Origin: Burkholderiaceae bacterium
GTDB lineage: Bacteria; Pseudomonadota; Gammaproteobacteria; Burkholderiales; Burkholderiaceae
DNA length: 64,000 nt
Assembly: GCA_947472645.1 (NCBI GenBank)
Contig: CANJBQ010000001.1
Span: 81,970 to 145,969, forward strand
Reading direction: 5' to 3'
Shown: positions 8,429 to 17,063 of the stretch, piece by piece
Position numbering within the stretch: the first letter of the stretch is position 1
Layout of the letters: each line of letters opens with the position of its first letter
Program-made: the position numbers and the translations under genes
The notes under the pieces: generated by a model
Databases searched by the model: none
Told to the model about the DNA's origin: nothing
The model's input: only the letters and a program-made list of their open reading frames with translations

Positions 8429-9475
8429 TTGAAGATACTTCTCGTTAAACTTTCCTCCCTTGGGGATATTCTTCATAATTTACCGGTGGTATGGGATATA
8501 AGGCGAACATATCCTGATGCGCAAATTGATTGGGTGATCGAGGAGGCATACTCGCAATTATTAGAGCCTTTAAAAACAACTGAATCTTTTAAAGGAATTG
8601 ATCGTATTATTTCTTTTTCAACGCGGCGTTGGAAAAAAGAATTAAAACAAGGCTATTTCTCTAAAGTATTTCGAGAGTTTTCTGAATTAAAAAAACAATT
8701 ACAGATCACTTCTTACGACATTATTGCCGATACTCAGGGCTTATTAAAATCTGCTTTGATAGCAAAGCTCGCCAAAAAATCTGTGCAAGGTCAGATTGTG
8801 GGCATCGGTAATCGTACGGAGGGGTCAGGGTATGAGCCCGTGGCGAGATGGCTCTATGATCAATCGACACAAGTGCCGCTTAGATACCATGCTGTAGACC
8901 GTTCAAGAGCGGTTATTACCGAGGCACTAAAAATGCCTCTTCCGGATCGAGATACCCATCCTCCACGGTTTTATCCTGAAGACTATTTACCTTCTTTAAA
9001 AAACCAACCGAATCCTTTAGGATTAGAGCAAGATCAATACGTCTTATGTTTTCATGCGACAGCAAGGTTGGCAAAATCCTGGCCAATGGAAGATTGGGTC
9101 CAGCTTGCGAAAGAAATTCATCAACAGGGATTAGTCGCTGTTTTTCCTTGGGGTAATCTTACAGAAAAAAAGATCAGCGAACAGATCGTGGCATCGCTAT
9201 CCGATCAAAGCATTGTGCCTAGAGCATTTTCTATTCAAGAAGCGTTGATTTTAATAGCTCAGGCGAGAGCGACAGTTGGTGTAGACACAGGACTGACGCA
9301 TTTATCCGCCATCCTAAATCAACCAACCATCGAGATTTATGTTGACTCCCCTGTTTGGAAAACGGAAGGTTACTGGAACTCTCAAATTTATAATATGGGT
9401 GATTTAGGTAGAGCTCCTGAATTTACAGAGGTCATCGCTCAATTGGAACAACTTCTTGTGCCACCTATTGGTTAA
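8429..9475 (+). CDS. waaC: Lipopolysaccharide heptosyltransferase I
   Basis: WaaC transfers the first L-glycero-D-manno-heptose from ADP-heptose to Kdo of the LPS inner core on the cytoplasmic face of the inner membrane. The 348-residue product is full length for the family. It starts KILLVKLSSLGDILHNLP, the typical S-S-x-G-D-[IV]-x-H-x-x-P loop, continues with a WVIEE segment, and near residue 285 has GVDTGLTHLSAIL, the donor-binding D-T-G-x-x-H-[LI]-A motif. The start codon is TTG at 8429; the nearby ATG at 8418 is out of frame. It closes the plus-strand part of the glycan cluster and is the anchor that ties this cluster to LPS core synthesis. Confidence 0.9.
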   Translation: MKILLVKLSSLGDILHNLPVVWDIRRTYPDAQIDWVIEEAYSQLLEPLKTTESFKGIDRIISFSTRRWKKELKQGYFSKVFREFSELKKQLQITSYDIIADTQGLLKSALIAKLAKKSVQGQIVGIGNRTEGSGYEPVARWLYDQSTQVPLRYHAVDRSRAVITEALKMPLPDRDTHPPRFYPEDYLPSLKNQPNPLGLEQDQYVLCFHATARLAKSWPMEDWVQLAKEIHQQGLVAVFPWGNLTEKKISEQIVASLSDQSIVPRAFSIQEALILIAQARATVGVDTGLTHLSAILNQPTIEIYVDSPVWKTEGYWNSQIYNMGDLGRAPEFTEVIAQLEQLLVPPIG

Positions 9476-9486
9476 AGTAATAAGGA

Positions 9487-11064
9487 TTAATGCAATAAAG
9501 CATTGACGGCAATTAAATCATCGTCTGTTAGAACTGCCGCAAGTGATTTGAGTTTGAGACCATTCATGATGGTGTCGTATCTTGATTTGTACAGAGATTG
9601 TTGAGTAGTAATTAATTGATCTTGCGCATTTAAGACATCAATGTTAATTCTGACTCCAACATCATAGCCAACCTTGTTGGATTGCAAAGAAGATAGGGCA
9701 GATTTTTCTGCCGCTTCAAAGGCTTTAATTTGAGATAAACCACTATTAAATCCCAAGTAAGCTTGTTTTGCTGCAGTGGCATTCGTCTTTTTCACCAAAT
9801 CTAAATTTGAAATAGATTGATCGTATAACGCTGCATTTTGTCGGATATTCGATGTGATGAGCCCGCCGGTGAATATGGGTACAGATAACTGGAGACCAAT
9901 TTGAGTCGAATAAAAGGTATTGGGAGCCGCTGTGGTTAAGCTTCCCAGCTGATTGTTATATCCTGTGGATCCTATCAGATTCACGGTCGGTAGTCGAGAG
10001 GCGCGTGAGCTAGTGTAATTACTTTTAGCAATTTCTGAGTTGAGCCGGCTAATAATAACGGCATAGTTTACCTCTTCAGTTTGTCGAGCCCAATCATTCA
10101 TTGACTGACCTGTTGGCAAGTGCAAAGAATCAATAATATCTTGGGTAGCTAGCTCGCCTTTTTCTTTTTTTAGAAACTTAATTTTACGACCTTCTACGAC
10201 TTGCTCAATTTTTGCGTGTTTAGCTAAAGGCATGATGGCATCGACAGAGATACCAACAATTTGTTCTAAAGTTGCTCTTTTTACTAATAAATCAGAAGTC
10301 GCCGCAATCTCTTGTGCAATGACGAGGTCATAACGTGATTGAGCCTCATTGGTGTCTACAATCGTTGCAGTACCTACTTCAAAATTACGTTTAGCCTGAT
10401 CTAATTGCTGTTTGATAAGACCTTTTTTGTTGCGAAAAAGATCTAATGTGTCTTGAGAGGTTAATGCATCAAAATAAGCCTGAGACACTCTTAAGATTAA
10501 ATCTTGTTGAGCTTGGGCGAAAGTATTTTCTGCAACACCCGTTAACAGATCTCCTTGTTTATATTTCTCAAAAAAAGCCCAGTTAAAGAGGGGTTGGGTA
10601 AGTTGAGCTGACCAACCAGAAGCAGAAAACCCATAATCGGTTTTACCGAGATTGGGATCAAATCGCAAATCGGTATGAGCTGTGGAGTAGGTGGCTGTTA
10701 CTTGGGGCAATAGCACTGAGAAAGCTTGCCAATAAGCTTCTTTCCCAGCAATATAGGCATTTTTAGCACTTAAATATGCAGGGTCATGTTGAGCGGCTTC
10801 TTGAAAAAGCTTCATGAGATCCATAACTCTAGGATTTTTTTCATCGACGAGTCGCGTGCTATCTTTGGCAGGTTCAATCATCGTGACGGATGACGAGGAG
10901 CTTTTCAGATTGGGAGTACCCTTGGTTTGAGATAAGCTAGGCTGAATGAAAAGTGTCATCATCAGCATCGAAATCAGTGACTGACTCGTCATTGAACCTA
11001 TTCGAAGGCGATGTGAATACGATCGGTCGTTGAGCGGTTGATGGGGTTGTTTAATTTTATTCAT
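9487..11064 (-). CDS. tolC: TolC-family outer-membrane efflux channel
   Basis: TolC proteins form trimeric outer-membrane beta barrels with long periplasmic alpha-helical tunnels that dock to inner-membrane pumps. The mature part has the two-fold repeat of the family (two OEP domains), with YFDALTSQDTL-type helices and the VGTATIVDTNEAQ and VGVRINIDVLNAQDQL turns that recur once per half. A hydrophobic stretch (LISMLMMTLFIQPSLSQ) marks the signal peptide. The frame is open to 11097. I chose the ATG at 11064, though the ATG at 10992, preceded by AGG, is also plausible. The gene is followed at its 5' side by a PCMT-like gene and then, divergently, by macA, so it most likely serves the MacAB pump. 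Confidence 0.9.
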   Translation of the reverse strand: MNKIKQPHQPLNDRSYSHRLRIGSMTSQSLISMLMMTLFIQPSLSQTKGTPNLKSSSSSVTMIEPAKDSTRLVDEKNPRVMDLMKLFQEAAQHDPAYLSAKNAYIAGKEAYWQAFSVLLPQVTATYSTAHTDLRFDPNLGKTDYGFSASGWSAQLTQPLFNWAFFEKYKQGDLLTGVAENTFAQAQQDLILRVSQAYFDALTSQDTLDLFRNKKGLIKQQLDQAKRNFEVGTATIVDTNEAQSRYDLVIAQEIAATSDLLVKRATLEQIVGISVDAIMPLAKHAKIEQVVEGRKIKFLKKEKGELATQDIIDSLHLPTGQSMNDWARQTEEVNYAVIISRLNSEIAKSNYTSSRASRLPTVNLIGSTGYNNQLGSLTTAAPNTFYSTQIGLQLSVPIFTGGLITSNIRQNAALYDQSISNLDLVKKTNATAAKQAYLGFNSGLSQIKAFEAAEKSALSSLQSNKVGYDVGVRINIDVLNAQDQLITTQQSLYKSRYDTIMNGLKLKSLAAVLTDDDLIAVNALLH

Positions 11065-11158
11065 ACAAGCTTTTTGAAGGGGGATGCAGATGAACACCCC
11101 TTATTATCCATTTTTTTTGCACCGAATATAAAAACCGAGAATTTCAGCAATCGTTTTC

Positions 11159-11869
11159 CTAAAACTCGAATGAATTGAGCTCTTTTTTATCCAGCTTCAG
11201 CATCGGCACCAAGGTCTCGAACACCACTTGAGTTTGAAAGAAGTCATGACTAATCCGCTTGATTAAAACAGCTCTCATCAGAGGCGCTTGACCCACAAAG
11301 GCAAACAACCTTCCACCAACTCTGAGTTGAGATTGAATAGAGTCGCAGACTCGAACCACTGCGCCTGAGATACAAATAACATCAAATTGATCATTGGTAT
11401 CCAACGACCATCCACTCACCCCATCACCGACCTCCACTCTAACATTAGGAATACGGCACTTATTGAGGTTAGAAATCGCAAAATCAGCCAATTTGGGGTC
11501 GATTTCGATGGTTTTGACCGTTTTAGAAAAATACGCCAAAAGAGCTGCCATATATCCTGAACCGGTACCGATTTCCAAAACCTCATCTTTACCAGTTGGA
11601 GCGAGTGCTTGAAGAACCCGAACTTCCGCTTTTGGCTCCATCATGACTTCGTTCGTTTGAGCAATCGGCAATTGCAAATCTGAAAATGCCAGAGGTATTT
11701 GTGATTCCTCCACGAAAAATTCTCGTTTTACAATATCCAGTAATTCAAGGTATTTAGTATCCAAAATACCCCAAGGCCTAATTTGTTGTTCAATCATTTT
11801 ATGTCTGGCACTTGCAACACTCCAAACGGTAGTATCATTTGTTGCAAGAGGGTTTAAAGAAATTTCCAT
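11159..11869 (-). CDS. Protein-L-isoaspartate O-methyltransferase-like protein
   Basis: The roughly 236-residue product has a class I methyltransferase fold of the PCMT family: VLEIGTGSGYMAALLA is SAM motif I, followed by an I-E-I-D strand end and a D-V-I-C-I-S-G-A segment. True repair enzymes that methylate damaged L-isoaspartyl residues have a conserved Q-[TS]-I-S-Q-P substrate loop. Here the equivalent place reads QTNEVMMEPKAEV, so this may not be an isoaspartate repair enzyme. The ATG at 11869 has an AGGA eight bases upstream; the open frame runs on to 11899. It lies just upstream of tolC on the same strand and 49 bases from the divergent macA. Confidence 0.75.
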   Translation of the reverse strand: MEISLNPLATNDTTVWSVASARHKMIEQQIRPWGILDTKYLELLDIVKREFFVEESQIPLAFSDLQLPIAQTNEVMMEPKAEVRVLQALAPTGKDEVLEIGTGSGYMAALLAYFSKTVKTIEIDPKLADFAISNLNKCRIPNVRVEVGDGVSGWSLDTNDQFDVICISGAVVRVCDSIQSQLRVGGRLFAFVGQAPLMRAVLIKRISHDFFQTQVVFETLVPMLKLDKKELNSFEF

Positions 11870-11918
11870 TGTCGTATCCTGTATTACTTCATATTTCAAA
11901 ATTAGCTTAAATCATATC

Positions 11919-13151
11919 GTGTTATCTAATTCTAATCCTGCAAAATCTCAAAGTTATTTTAAAAGAAACGCTTGGGTGAAATGGGCGCTTATTTTGGTGC
12001 TAATCTTTCTTTTAGGAGTGGGTGGATGGTTCTTCTCCAAAAGGTACTTAGGTCTTAGCCAAACAAAGTACATGACTGTTCCTGTAGAAAAAGGGCCATT
12101 AATCGCCACGATTCGTGCGAGTGGCACTCTCAATCCTGTTCGCTCAGTCACCATTGGTACTGGAGTATCGGGAATGATCAGAGAACTGACTGTCGATTTT
12201 AATGACCGAGTCAAACAAGGACAAATTATTGCCAAAATAGATCCTAGAGAGTTTCAGGCGAAGTACGACCAAGCAGTAGCTGCTTATGAATTAGCGCTGA
12301 AGAATCACCGGTATAACGAGGAGCTCATGAAACAAGGGTTTATTTCTGAACAAGCCCTTATAACAACAGACTCCGCCTTGAAAGCGGCTCTTGGAGCCGT
12401 GAATTTAACCAAGAAATCCCTTGATGACACCACCATTCGCTCACCTGTTGACGGAGTGGTTGTTAAACGCAGCGTGGAAGTTGGTCAAACCGTGGCAGCG
12501 AGTTTGCAGTCTCCCGAAATTTTTATTATTGCCAGAAATCTTGCTGAGATGCAGGTTGAGACATCTATTGATGAATCTGATGTGGGTAGAATCGAAGAAG
12601 GACAGGAAGCAACTTTTACCGTCGATGCTTTTCCCGGACGAGTTTTTAATAGCAAGGTAAAGCAGATACGTAAAGCACCTGTCAATATTCAGAATGTCGT
12701 GACATATACCGTCCTCATTACAGCGGATAATCCTGACTTCAAACTACTGCCTGGAATGACTGCCAATGCAAGGATAGAAGTAGACCATCGTGATCAGACG
12801 CTAAAAATACCTAATTCGGCATTGAGGTTTCGCATGCCGATGAAAGATCTAGAAAAAAAGCCTGGTGGAGAGACAGTTAAAGCACCGCCGAAATTAGGAT
12901 CAGGTGGTAGATCAGCTAGCGGCAATAGTTTTCGAAGTGTTTATGTATTGGAGGGTGAGGGAAGTCGCGCTGAGCCCGTTAAAAAATCATTTCGAATTGG
13001 TTTAACCGATGCTGATTACTCAGAAATTTTGCCACTCAAAAATGAAAAAGAACCACAATTAAAAGAAGGCGACAATGTGATTGTGGGTATTGAAGGTGCA
13101 ATTAACGCCAAAGAAAAAGGATCTACTCCTGGTGGTCCAAGAATGTTTTAA
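11919..13151 (+). CDS. macA: MacA-type periplasmic adaptor (membrane fusion protein)
   Basis: The 410-residue product links an inner-membrane ABC exporter to TolC. An N-terminal membrane anchor lies at about residues 20-40 (WALILVLIFLLGVGGWFF). It is followed by the barrel-sandwich (lipoyl) half with GTLNPVRSVTIGTGVSG, a short alpha-helical hairpin rather than the long one of RND partners, the second lipoyl half (IRSPVDGVVVKRSVEVGQTV), and a beta-barrel domain. A glycine-rich low-complexity insert near residues 320-330 is a local peculiarity. The divergent tolC and the macB-like genes about 1 kb downstream complete the set. In most genomes macB follows macA directly; here a toxin-antitoxin relic separates them. 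Confidence 0.88.
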   Translation: MLSNSNPAKSQSYFKRNAWVKWALILVLIFLLGVGGWFFSKRYLGLSQTKYMTVPVEKGPLIATIRASGTLNPVRSVTIGTGVSGMIRELTVDFNDRVKQGQIIAKIDPREFQAKYDQAVAAYELALKNHRYNEELMKQGFISEQALITTDSALKAALGAVNLTKKSLDDTTIRSPVDGVVVKRSVEVGQTVAASLQSPEIFIIARNLAEMQVETSIDESDVGRIEEGQEATFTVDAFPGRVFNSKVKQIRKAPVNIQNVVTYTVLITADNPDFKLLPGMTANARIEVDHRDQTLKIPNSALRFRMPMKDLEKKPGGETVKAPPKLGSGGRSASGNSFRSVYVLEGEGSRAEPVKKSFRIGLTDADYSEILPLKNEKEPQLKEGDNVIVGIEGAINAKEKGSTPGGPRMF

Positions 13152-13200
13152 TTGGCATTTTCGAGATGTAAAAAATGATTCTGCTTCAAAATACAATGCA

Positions 13201-13219
13201 ATAACTTGTAAGTAGTTAT
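13201..13219. promoter_or_regulatory. Inverted repeat upstream of the mazE relic (possible old operator)
   Basis: ATAACT (13201-13206) and AGTTAT (13214-13219) form a perfect six-base inverted repeat with a seven-base spacer, 15 bases before the ATG of the decayed mazE. MazE antitoxins repress their own promoters from such palindromes, so this may be the remains of the operator. The repeat is short and AT-rich and could be chance. Confidence 0.25.
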
Positions 13220-13234
13220 GAAATTGTCGATATT

Positions 13235-13644
13235 ATGAATAAATCAATTGTAGTTAATCTTAGCACCATTGGAAATTCTCAGGGAATTTTGATTCCTCAA
13301 TCTACTATTGAGTAAATGGGCTTCGAGAAGAAAATCATGATGTCCATTAAGAGTAATCAGTTGATTTTAAGTTTGCCAATAAACAAAAGACGAGACCTTG
13401 TGTCGTCTTTTCTCCTCCAGAAATGAATCAGGATCTTAGAGCTGTAATTGTTGTCCCAATGACATCAAAAGGTACTACAGCCCCATTTAGAATTTCTATC
13501 ACCTTTGATGCCAAAAAGGGGCTCATTCTTGTAGATCAAATTCGAACGATCGATAAGTCGAGATTGGTTAAAAAATTAGGCGCAGTAATACCTAAAACGT
13601 TAGAATCAAGTTTGTTGGCCTTACAAGAAACCTTCACCCTGTAA
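13235..13644 (+). pseudogene. Fused, decayed mazEF toxin-antitoxin relic
   Basis: Two broken halves lie end to end. From the ATG at 13235 the frame reads like the first part of a MazE/AbrB antitoxin (VNLSTIGNSQGILIPQ), meets a TAA at 13313-13315, then continues in frame with MGFEKKI...NQLILSL. At about 13375 the similarity switches to a different frame, KTRPCVVFSPPEMNQDLR, then VIVVPMTSKG and LVDQIRTIDKSRL, which is the body and C terminus of a MazF/PemK endoribonuclease. The antitoxin C terminus (the toxin-binding tail) and the first 20 or so residues of the toxin are missing, consistent with one internal deletion plus a nonsense change. The 73-codon open frame from 13423 to 13644 is only the back part of the toxin and is unlikely to be active. 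Confidence 0.75.
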
Positions 13645-13775
13645 GCCAATTTAGTATTTTAAATCCTATATGTTAGTGATATTCTGCTACCCTATTTAGG
13701 TGGATTAAGAATAATTGCTTATATCAAATAAAGTCAATAAAATGAACTTTATGAAGGTTAAAAATCATTATATTG

Positions 13776-14120
13776 ATGCCTAAAAAAACAAATGCCCTTA
13801 TTGGAATGCATCCAGAAGCGGTTAAAACTTTGGAGAAGTTAGGTCATCGTTTGCGTGCAAATCGAATTGCTCAAGGGTGGACTGTACAGCAAATGGCCGA
13901 TCGATTATTTTGTTCCCCCAATACTTATCGAGCGATGGAGGCTGGTAAACCTAGCTCCAGTGTGGGAATTATTGTTAGTGCATTATGGTTGTTTGAGCAA
14001 ATAGATACCTTAGATTTGGTTGCCCCAATCCCCATACAAGCCATTTCCGTTCGACGAGTTCGTAAGCCCAATAAGATGTTTGGAGTAGGACTCATTACTG
14101 AGGAAGAACGTGACTTCTGA
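13776..14120 (+). CDS. XRE-family helix-turn-helix transcriptional regulator
   Basis: The 114-residue protein has one HTH_3-type DNA-binding domain. Helices 2 and 3 read TVQQMADRLFCSPNTYRAMEAG, the usual layout of XRE regulators, at about residues 34-58. The C-terminal third (VRRVRKPNKMFGVGLITEEERDF) is the short tail seen in regulators paired with HipA-like kinases. No kinase follows: the next gene is the macB ATPase, 63 bases downstream. It may be an orphan antitoxin or a local repressor that now controls macB. The ATG at 13776 directly follows a TTG at 13773; I take the ATG. It sits in the same insert as the mazEF relic. Confidence 0.75.
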   Translation: MPKKTNALIGMHPEAVKTLEKLGHRLRANRIAQGWTVQQMADRLFCSPNTYRAMEAGKPSSSVGIIVSALWLFEQIDTLDLVAPIPIQAISVRRVRKPNKMFGVGLITEEERDF

Positions 14121-14183
14121 GAGAAAATTGAAATTGGGCTGGAATAAGCTCCTTAGCAAGAAATTATTTTTTATGGGTAACGT

Positions 14184-14921
14184 ATGGCATTAATTCATAC
14201 AAAAGATTTAGTGAAGTCCTATGGTCAAGGGGAGCTAGAAGTACGGGCGTTAGACGGCGTTAGTTTAGATATTGAGGCTGGCGACTTTGTGGCGATTGTT
14301 GGTGCCTCAGGTTCAGGTAAATCCACGTTCATGAATATGTTAGGTTGTTTAGATCAGCCGTCAAGTGGACTCTATGAGCTTGCCGGAGAAAATGTCAGTG
14401 ATTTAGAGGTCGATGCATTAGCCACTGTTCGCAATCTTCGTATTGGTTTTGTGTTTCAGCAATTTAATCTTTTAGCTAGAACTTCAGCTCTTGAGAATGT
14501 GGCAATGCCTCTTTTATACGCAAGAGAAGGGCCATTAGCGTCATTGAGTAAGGTAGAGCAGTTAGAGCATGCAAAACACCGCTTGATGCAGGTAGGCTTA
14601 GGAGAGCGACTAACGCATACACCTTCTGAATTATCTGGTGGTCAGCAGCAGAGAGTCGCCATTGCCAGAGCGCTTGTTAATGATCCCGCGTTGATTTTGG
14701 CAGATGAGCCTACTGGCGCGCTGGACTCTAAAATGACCGTCGAGATTATGGATCTTTTACGTAAACTTAATCATGGTGGGATGACAGTCATTGTGGTCAC
14801 TCATGAACCAGATGTCGCTAAATATGCAAATCGAGTAGTTACGTTTATGGATGGCAAGATTATTGATGTATCTGTGAATTCGTCAATCCATGATGATCGT
14901 GTAAAAGTGGATACCCTATGA
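14184..14921 (+). CDS. MacB-type ABC transporter ATP-binding subunit
   Basis: The 245-residue ATPase has every ABC motif intact: Walker A GASGSGKST (residues 40-48), Q-loop FQQFNLL (91-97), signature LSGGQQQR (150-157), Walker B LILADEPTGALD (170-181) and the switch histidine H207. It belongs to the LolD/MacB/FtsE group that couples to FtsX-like permeases working by a mechanotransmission stroke rather than transport through the membrane. The next gene, overlapping by four bases, encodes the permease. In Escherichia coli MacB these two parts are one polypeptide; here they are separate genes. The substrate, such as a macrolide, peptide or lipid-like compound, cannot be read from the sequence. 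Confidence 0.9.
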   Translation: MALIHTKDLVKSYGQGELEVRALDGVSLDIEAGDFVAIVGASGSGKSTFMNMLGCLDQPSSGLYELAGENVSDLEVDALATVRNLRIGFVFQQFNLLARTSALENVAMPLLYAREGPLASLSKVEQLEHAKHRLMQVGLGERLTHTPSELSGGQQQRVAIARALVNDPALILADEPTGALDSKMTVEIMDLLRKLNHGGMTVIVVTHEPDVAKYANRVVTFMDGKIIDVSVNSSIHDDRVKVDTL

Positions 14922-16156
14922 AGGTTTCTTCTCTGATGAACTTATCTATTGCCATGCAAGCTTTGCGTGTCAATAAATTACGTTCCATATTAACAATGCT
15001 GGGGATTGTCATTGGAGTAGCGGCTGTCATTGCCATGATTGCGATTGGTGGCGGCGCGCAAAAAAGAGTTCAAGAGCAGATTTCAAGTTTGGGTTCTAAT
15101 TTACTGATTGTGGTGCCTGGATCGGTGATTCAATCGGGAGCTCGCTTAGGGGCTGGGAATGCGCAAACCCTCACTGAGCAAGACGCTAATGCCATCATCA
15201 ATGAAATACCCGAGGTCGCTTTCGCGGCACCATTATCGCGAGGGAATGCCCAAGTTGTTTTTGGTAATACCAATTGGGCGACATCAATCAATGGGGTTTA
15301 TAACAATTATTTTGATGTGCGTGAATGGAATTTAGCCGATGGAAGATTATTTGATCAAGGTGAAATTTCCAGATTTGGAAAAGTCGCTATTTTAGGTAAA
15401 ACAGTCGCTAGCCAATTATTCGGTGATGATAATCCGATCGGTCAGGTCGTGCGAATTCGTGGTATTCCATTTGAAATTATTGGCCTATTAGAGAGTAAAG
15501 GCCAAAGTAGTCAAGGTCAAGATCAAGATGACGTTATCTTAGTGCCACTAACGACCGGTCGTAATCGATTATTTGGAGAGCCTCGAGGGAGGATTGCTCG
15601 AGTGGGAACTATTTTGATTAAAGCGCAAGATGCCTCTGTCACGGGGATTGTCGAAGAGCGTATCAATGAGTTACTTCGACAACGCCACCGGATTCAGCCG
15701 GGGATGGAAAACGATTTTCAGGTACGCAATCTGACGGAAATTCTGAAAATGCAGGAAGCTGCGAGTAAAGTTATGTCCATGTTGTTAGCAGCAGTAGCCT
15801 CGGTGAGTTTGTTGGTGGGTGGGATTGGGATTATGAATATCATGTTGGTATCAGTGACTGAGCGGACCCGAGAAATTGGATTACGTTTAGCGGTTGGGGC
15901 AAGAGGCAGAGATATCATGACACAGTTTTTAGTGGAGGCGATGACCCTTGCCACACTCGGTGGAGCGTTGGGTGTTCTGTTAGGTATCGCTATATCGGCT
16001 CTTGTAGCATATTTGGCAAATTGGGATATTAGCCTGAGTATTTTCTCGATTGTGATTGCAGTAAGTTTTTCTGCTGCGATAGGCATTTTCTTTGGTTACT
16101 ACCCTGCGAAGAAGGCGGCACAAATGCAACCCATTGTTGCTTTGCGATACGAATAA
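14918..16156 (+). CDS. MacB/FtsX-type ABC transporter permease
   Basis: The 412-residue permease has the four-helix MacB topology. One membrane segment lies near residues 20-45 ([20 protein letters not shown]). A large periplasmic domain (MacB_PCD) follows to about residue 280. Three C-terminal segments then form the FtsX domain, including the cytoplasmic coupling motif [17 protein letters not shown]. The ATGA overlap with the ATPase gene indicates translational coupling. With MacA and TolC it makes a complete tripartite exporter spanning both membranes. The stop codon lies 34 bases before uppP, so uppP may be transcribed from the same promoter. Confidence 0.9.
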   Translation: MKVSSLMNLSIAMQALRVNKLRSILTMLGIVIGVAAVIAMIAIGGGAQKRVQEQISSLGSNLLIVVPGSVIQSGARLGAGNAQTLTEQDANAIINEIPEVAFAAPLSRGNAQVVFGNTNWATSINGVYNNYFDVREWNLADGRLFDQGEISRFGKVAILGKTVASQLFGDDNPIGQVVRIRGIPFEIIGLLESKGQSSQGQDQDDVILVPLTTGRNRLFGEPRGRIARVGTILIKAQDASVTGIVEERINELLRQRHRIQPGMENDFQVRNLTEILKMQEAASKVMSMLLAAVASVSLLVGGIGIMNIMLVSVTERTREIGLRLAVGARGRDIMTQFLVEAMTLATLGGALGVLLGIAISALVAYLANWDISLSIFSIVIAVSFSAAIGIFFGYYPAKKAAQMQPIVALRYE

Positions 16157-16190
16157 AATAACCGTCATACTTTTTAAAATTGGAATAGCA

Positions 16191-17051
16191 ATGGATCTTG
16201 TTGTTTTAGCAAAAGCACTCATCATGGGAATCGTGGAGGGTTTGACGGAGTTTTTACCCATCTCTAGCACGGGTCATTTAATCTTAGCTGGCCATCTTTT
16301 ACAATTTAATGATGAACGAGGCAAAGCCTTTGAAGTCATTATTCAGTTGGGGGCAATTTTGGCGGTGTGTTGGGAGTTTCGTCAAAAAATTGTTAATGTG
16401 ATTTCTGGCTTGGGGAGAAGACCCTTATCGAATCGCTTTGCAATGAATGTGATCGTTGCATCAATACCCGCCATTACTTTGGCATTGATTTTTGGTAAGT
16501 TCATCAAAGCACATTTGTTTGCACCGATCCCTGTAGCAATGGCTTTTATTATTGGTGGTTTTATTATTCTGTGGGCGGAACATTTAGAGAAAGCCAAACA
16601 AAGTAGTCGTAAAGTAGTTCTTCAAAGTATTGAGCATGTTGAAGACCTCAGCATGAAAGATGCTATCAAGGTTGGCTTTGCGCAATGCGCTGCCTTGATA
16701 CCAGGCACATCAAGGTCAGGTGCAACGATTATTGGTGGAATGCTGTTGGGTTTGCCACGTCAGGTGGCGACGGAGTTTTCTTTCTTTTTAGCCATGCCGG
16801 TGATTGTAGGCGCTACTGTTTATGAGCTGTATAAATTGCGCCATGATACAGGTTTGCTGGATATGGCAGGATTTGGCCCTGTTCTTGCAGTTGGCTTTAT
16901 TTCCGCATTTATTTCCGCATTCTTATGCGTTAAATGGCTGATTGGGTATGTCAGTCATCATAATTTCAAGCCCTTTGCCTGGTACCGTATTGCCTTTGGT
17001 TTATTAGTTATTTTGACATCCAGCTTTGGTTGGATCAATTGGGGTGCTTAA
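16191..17051 (+). CDS. uppP: Undecaprenyl-diphosphatase
   Basis: UppP (BacA) dephosphorylates undecaprenyl diphosphate on the periplasmic side, recycling the lipid carrier for peptidoglycan and O-antigen synthesis. The 286-residue product has about eight membrane segments and both catalytic motifs: [14 protein letters not shown] (residues 16-29) and PGTSRSG (171-177). A longer open frame reaches back to 16092 inside the macB permease gene, but homology begins at the ATG at 16191. It lies between macB and trmB in what looks like a run-on transcript. Its carrier product links it to the glycan cluster at the left of the window. Confidence 0.95.
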   Translation: MDLVVLAKALIMGIVEGLTEFLPISSTGHLILAGHLLQFNDERGKAFEVIIQLGAILAVCWEFRQKIVNVISGLGRRPLSNRFAMNVIVASIPAITLALIFGKFIKAHLFAPIPVAMAFIIGGFIILWAEHLEKAKQSSRKVVLQSIEHVEDLSMKDAIKVGFAQCAALIPGTSRSGATIIGGMLLGLPRQVATEFSFFLAMPVIVGATVYELYKLRHDTGLLDMAGFGPVLAVGFISAFISAFLCVKWLIGYVSHHNFKPFAWYRIAFGLLVILTSSFGWINWGA

Positions 17052-17063
17052 GCCGAATCATTT

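Noticed and set aside
14110..14193. 27-codon frame starting GTG across the end of the XRE gene, with an N terminus a little like HipA proteins
   Set aside because: Only about five residues resemble a HipA start, and the frame runs into macB; too little to call a hipA stub.
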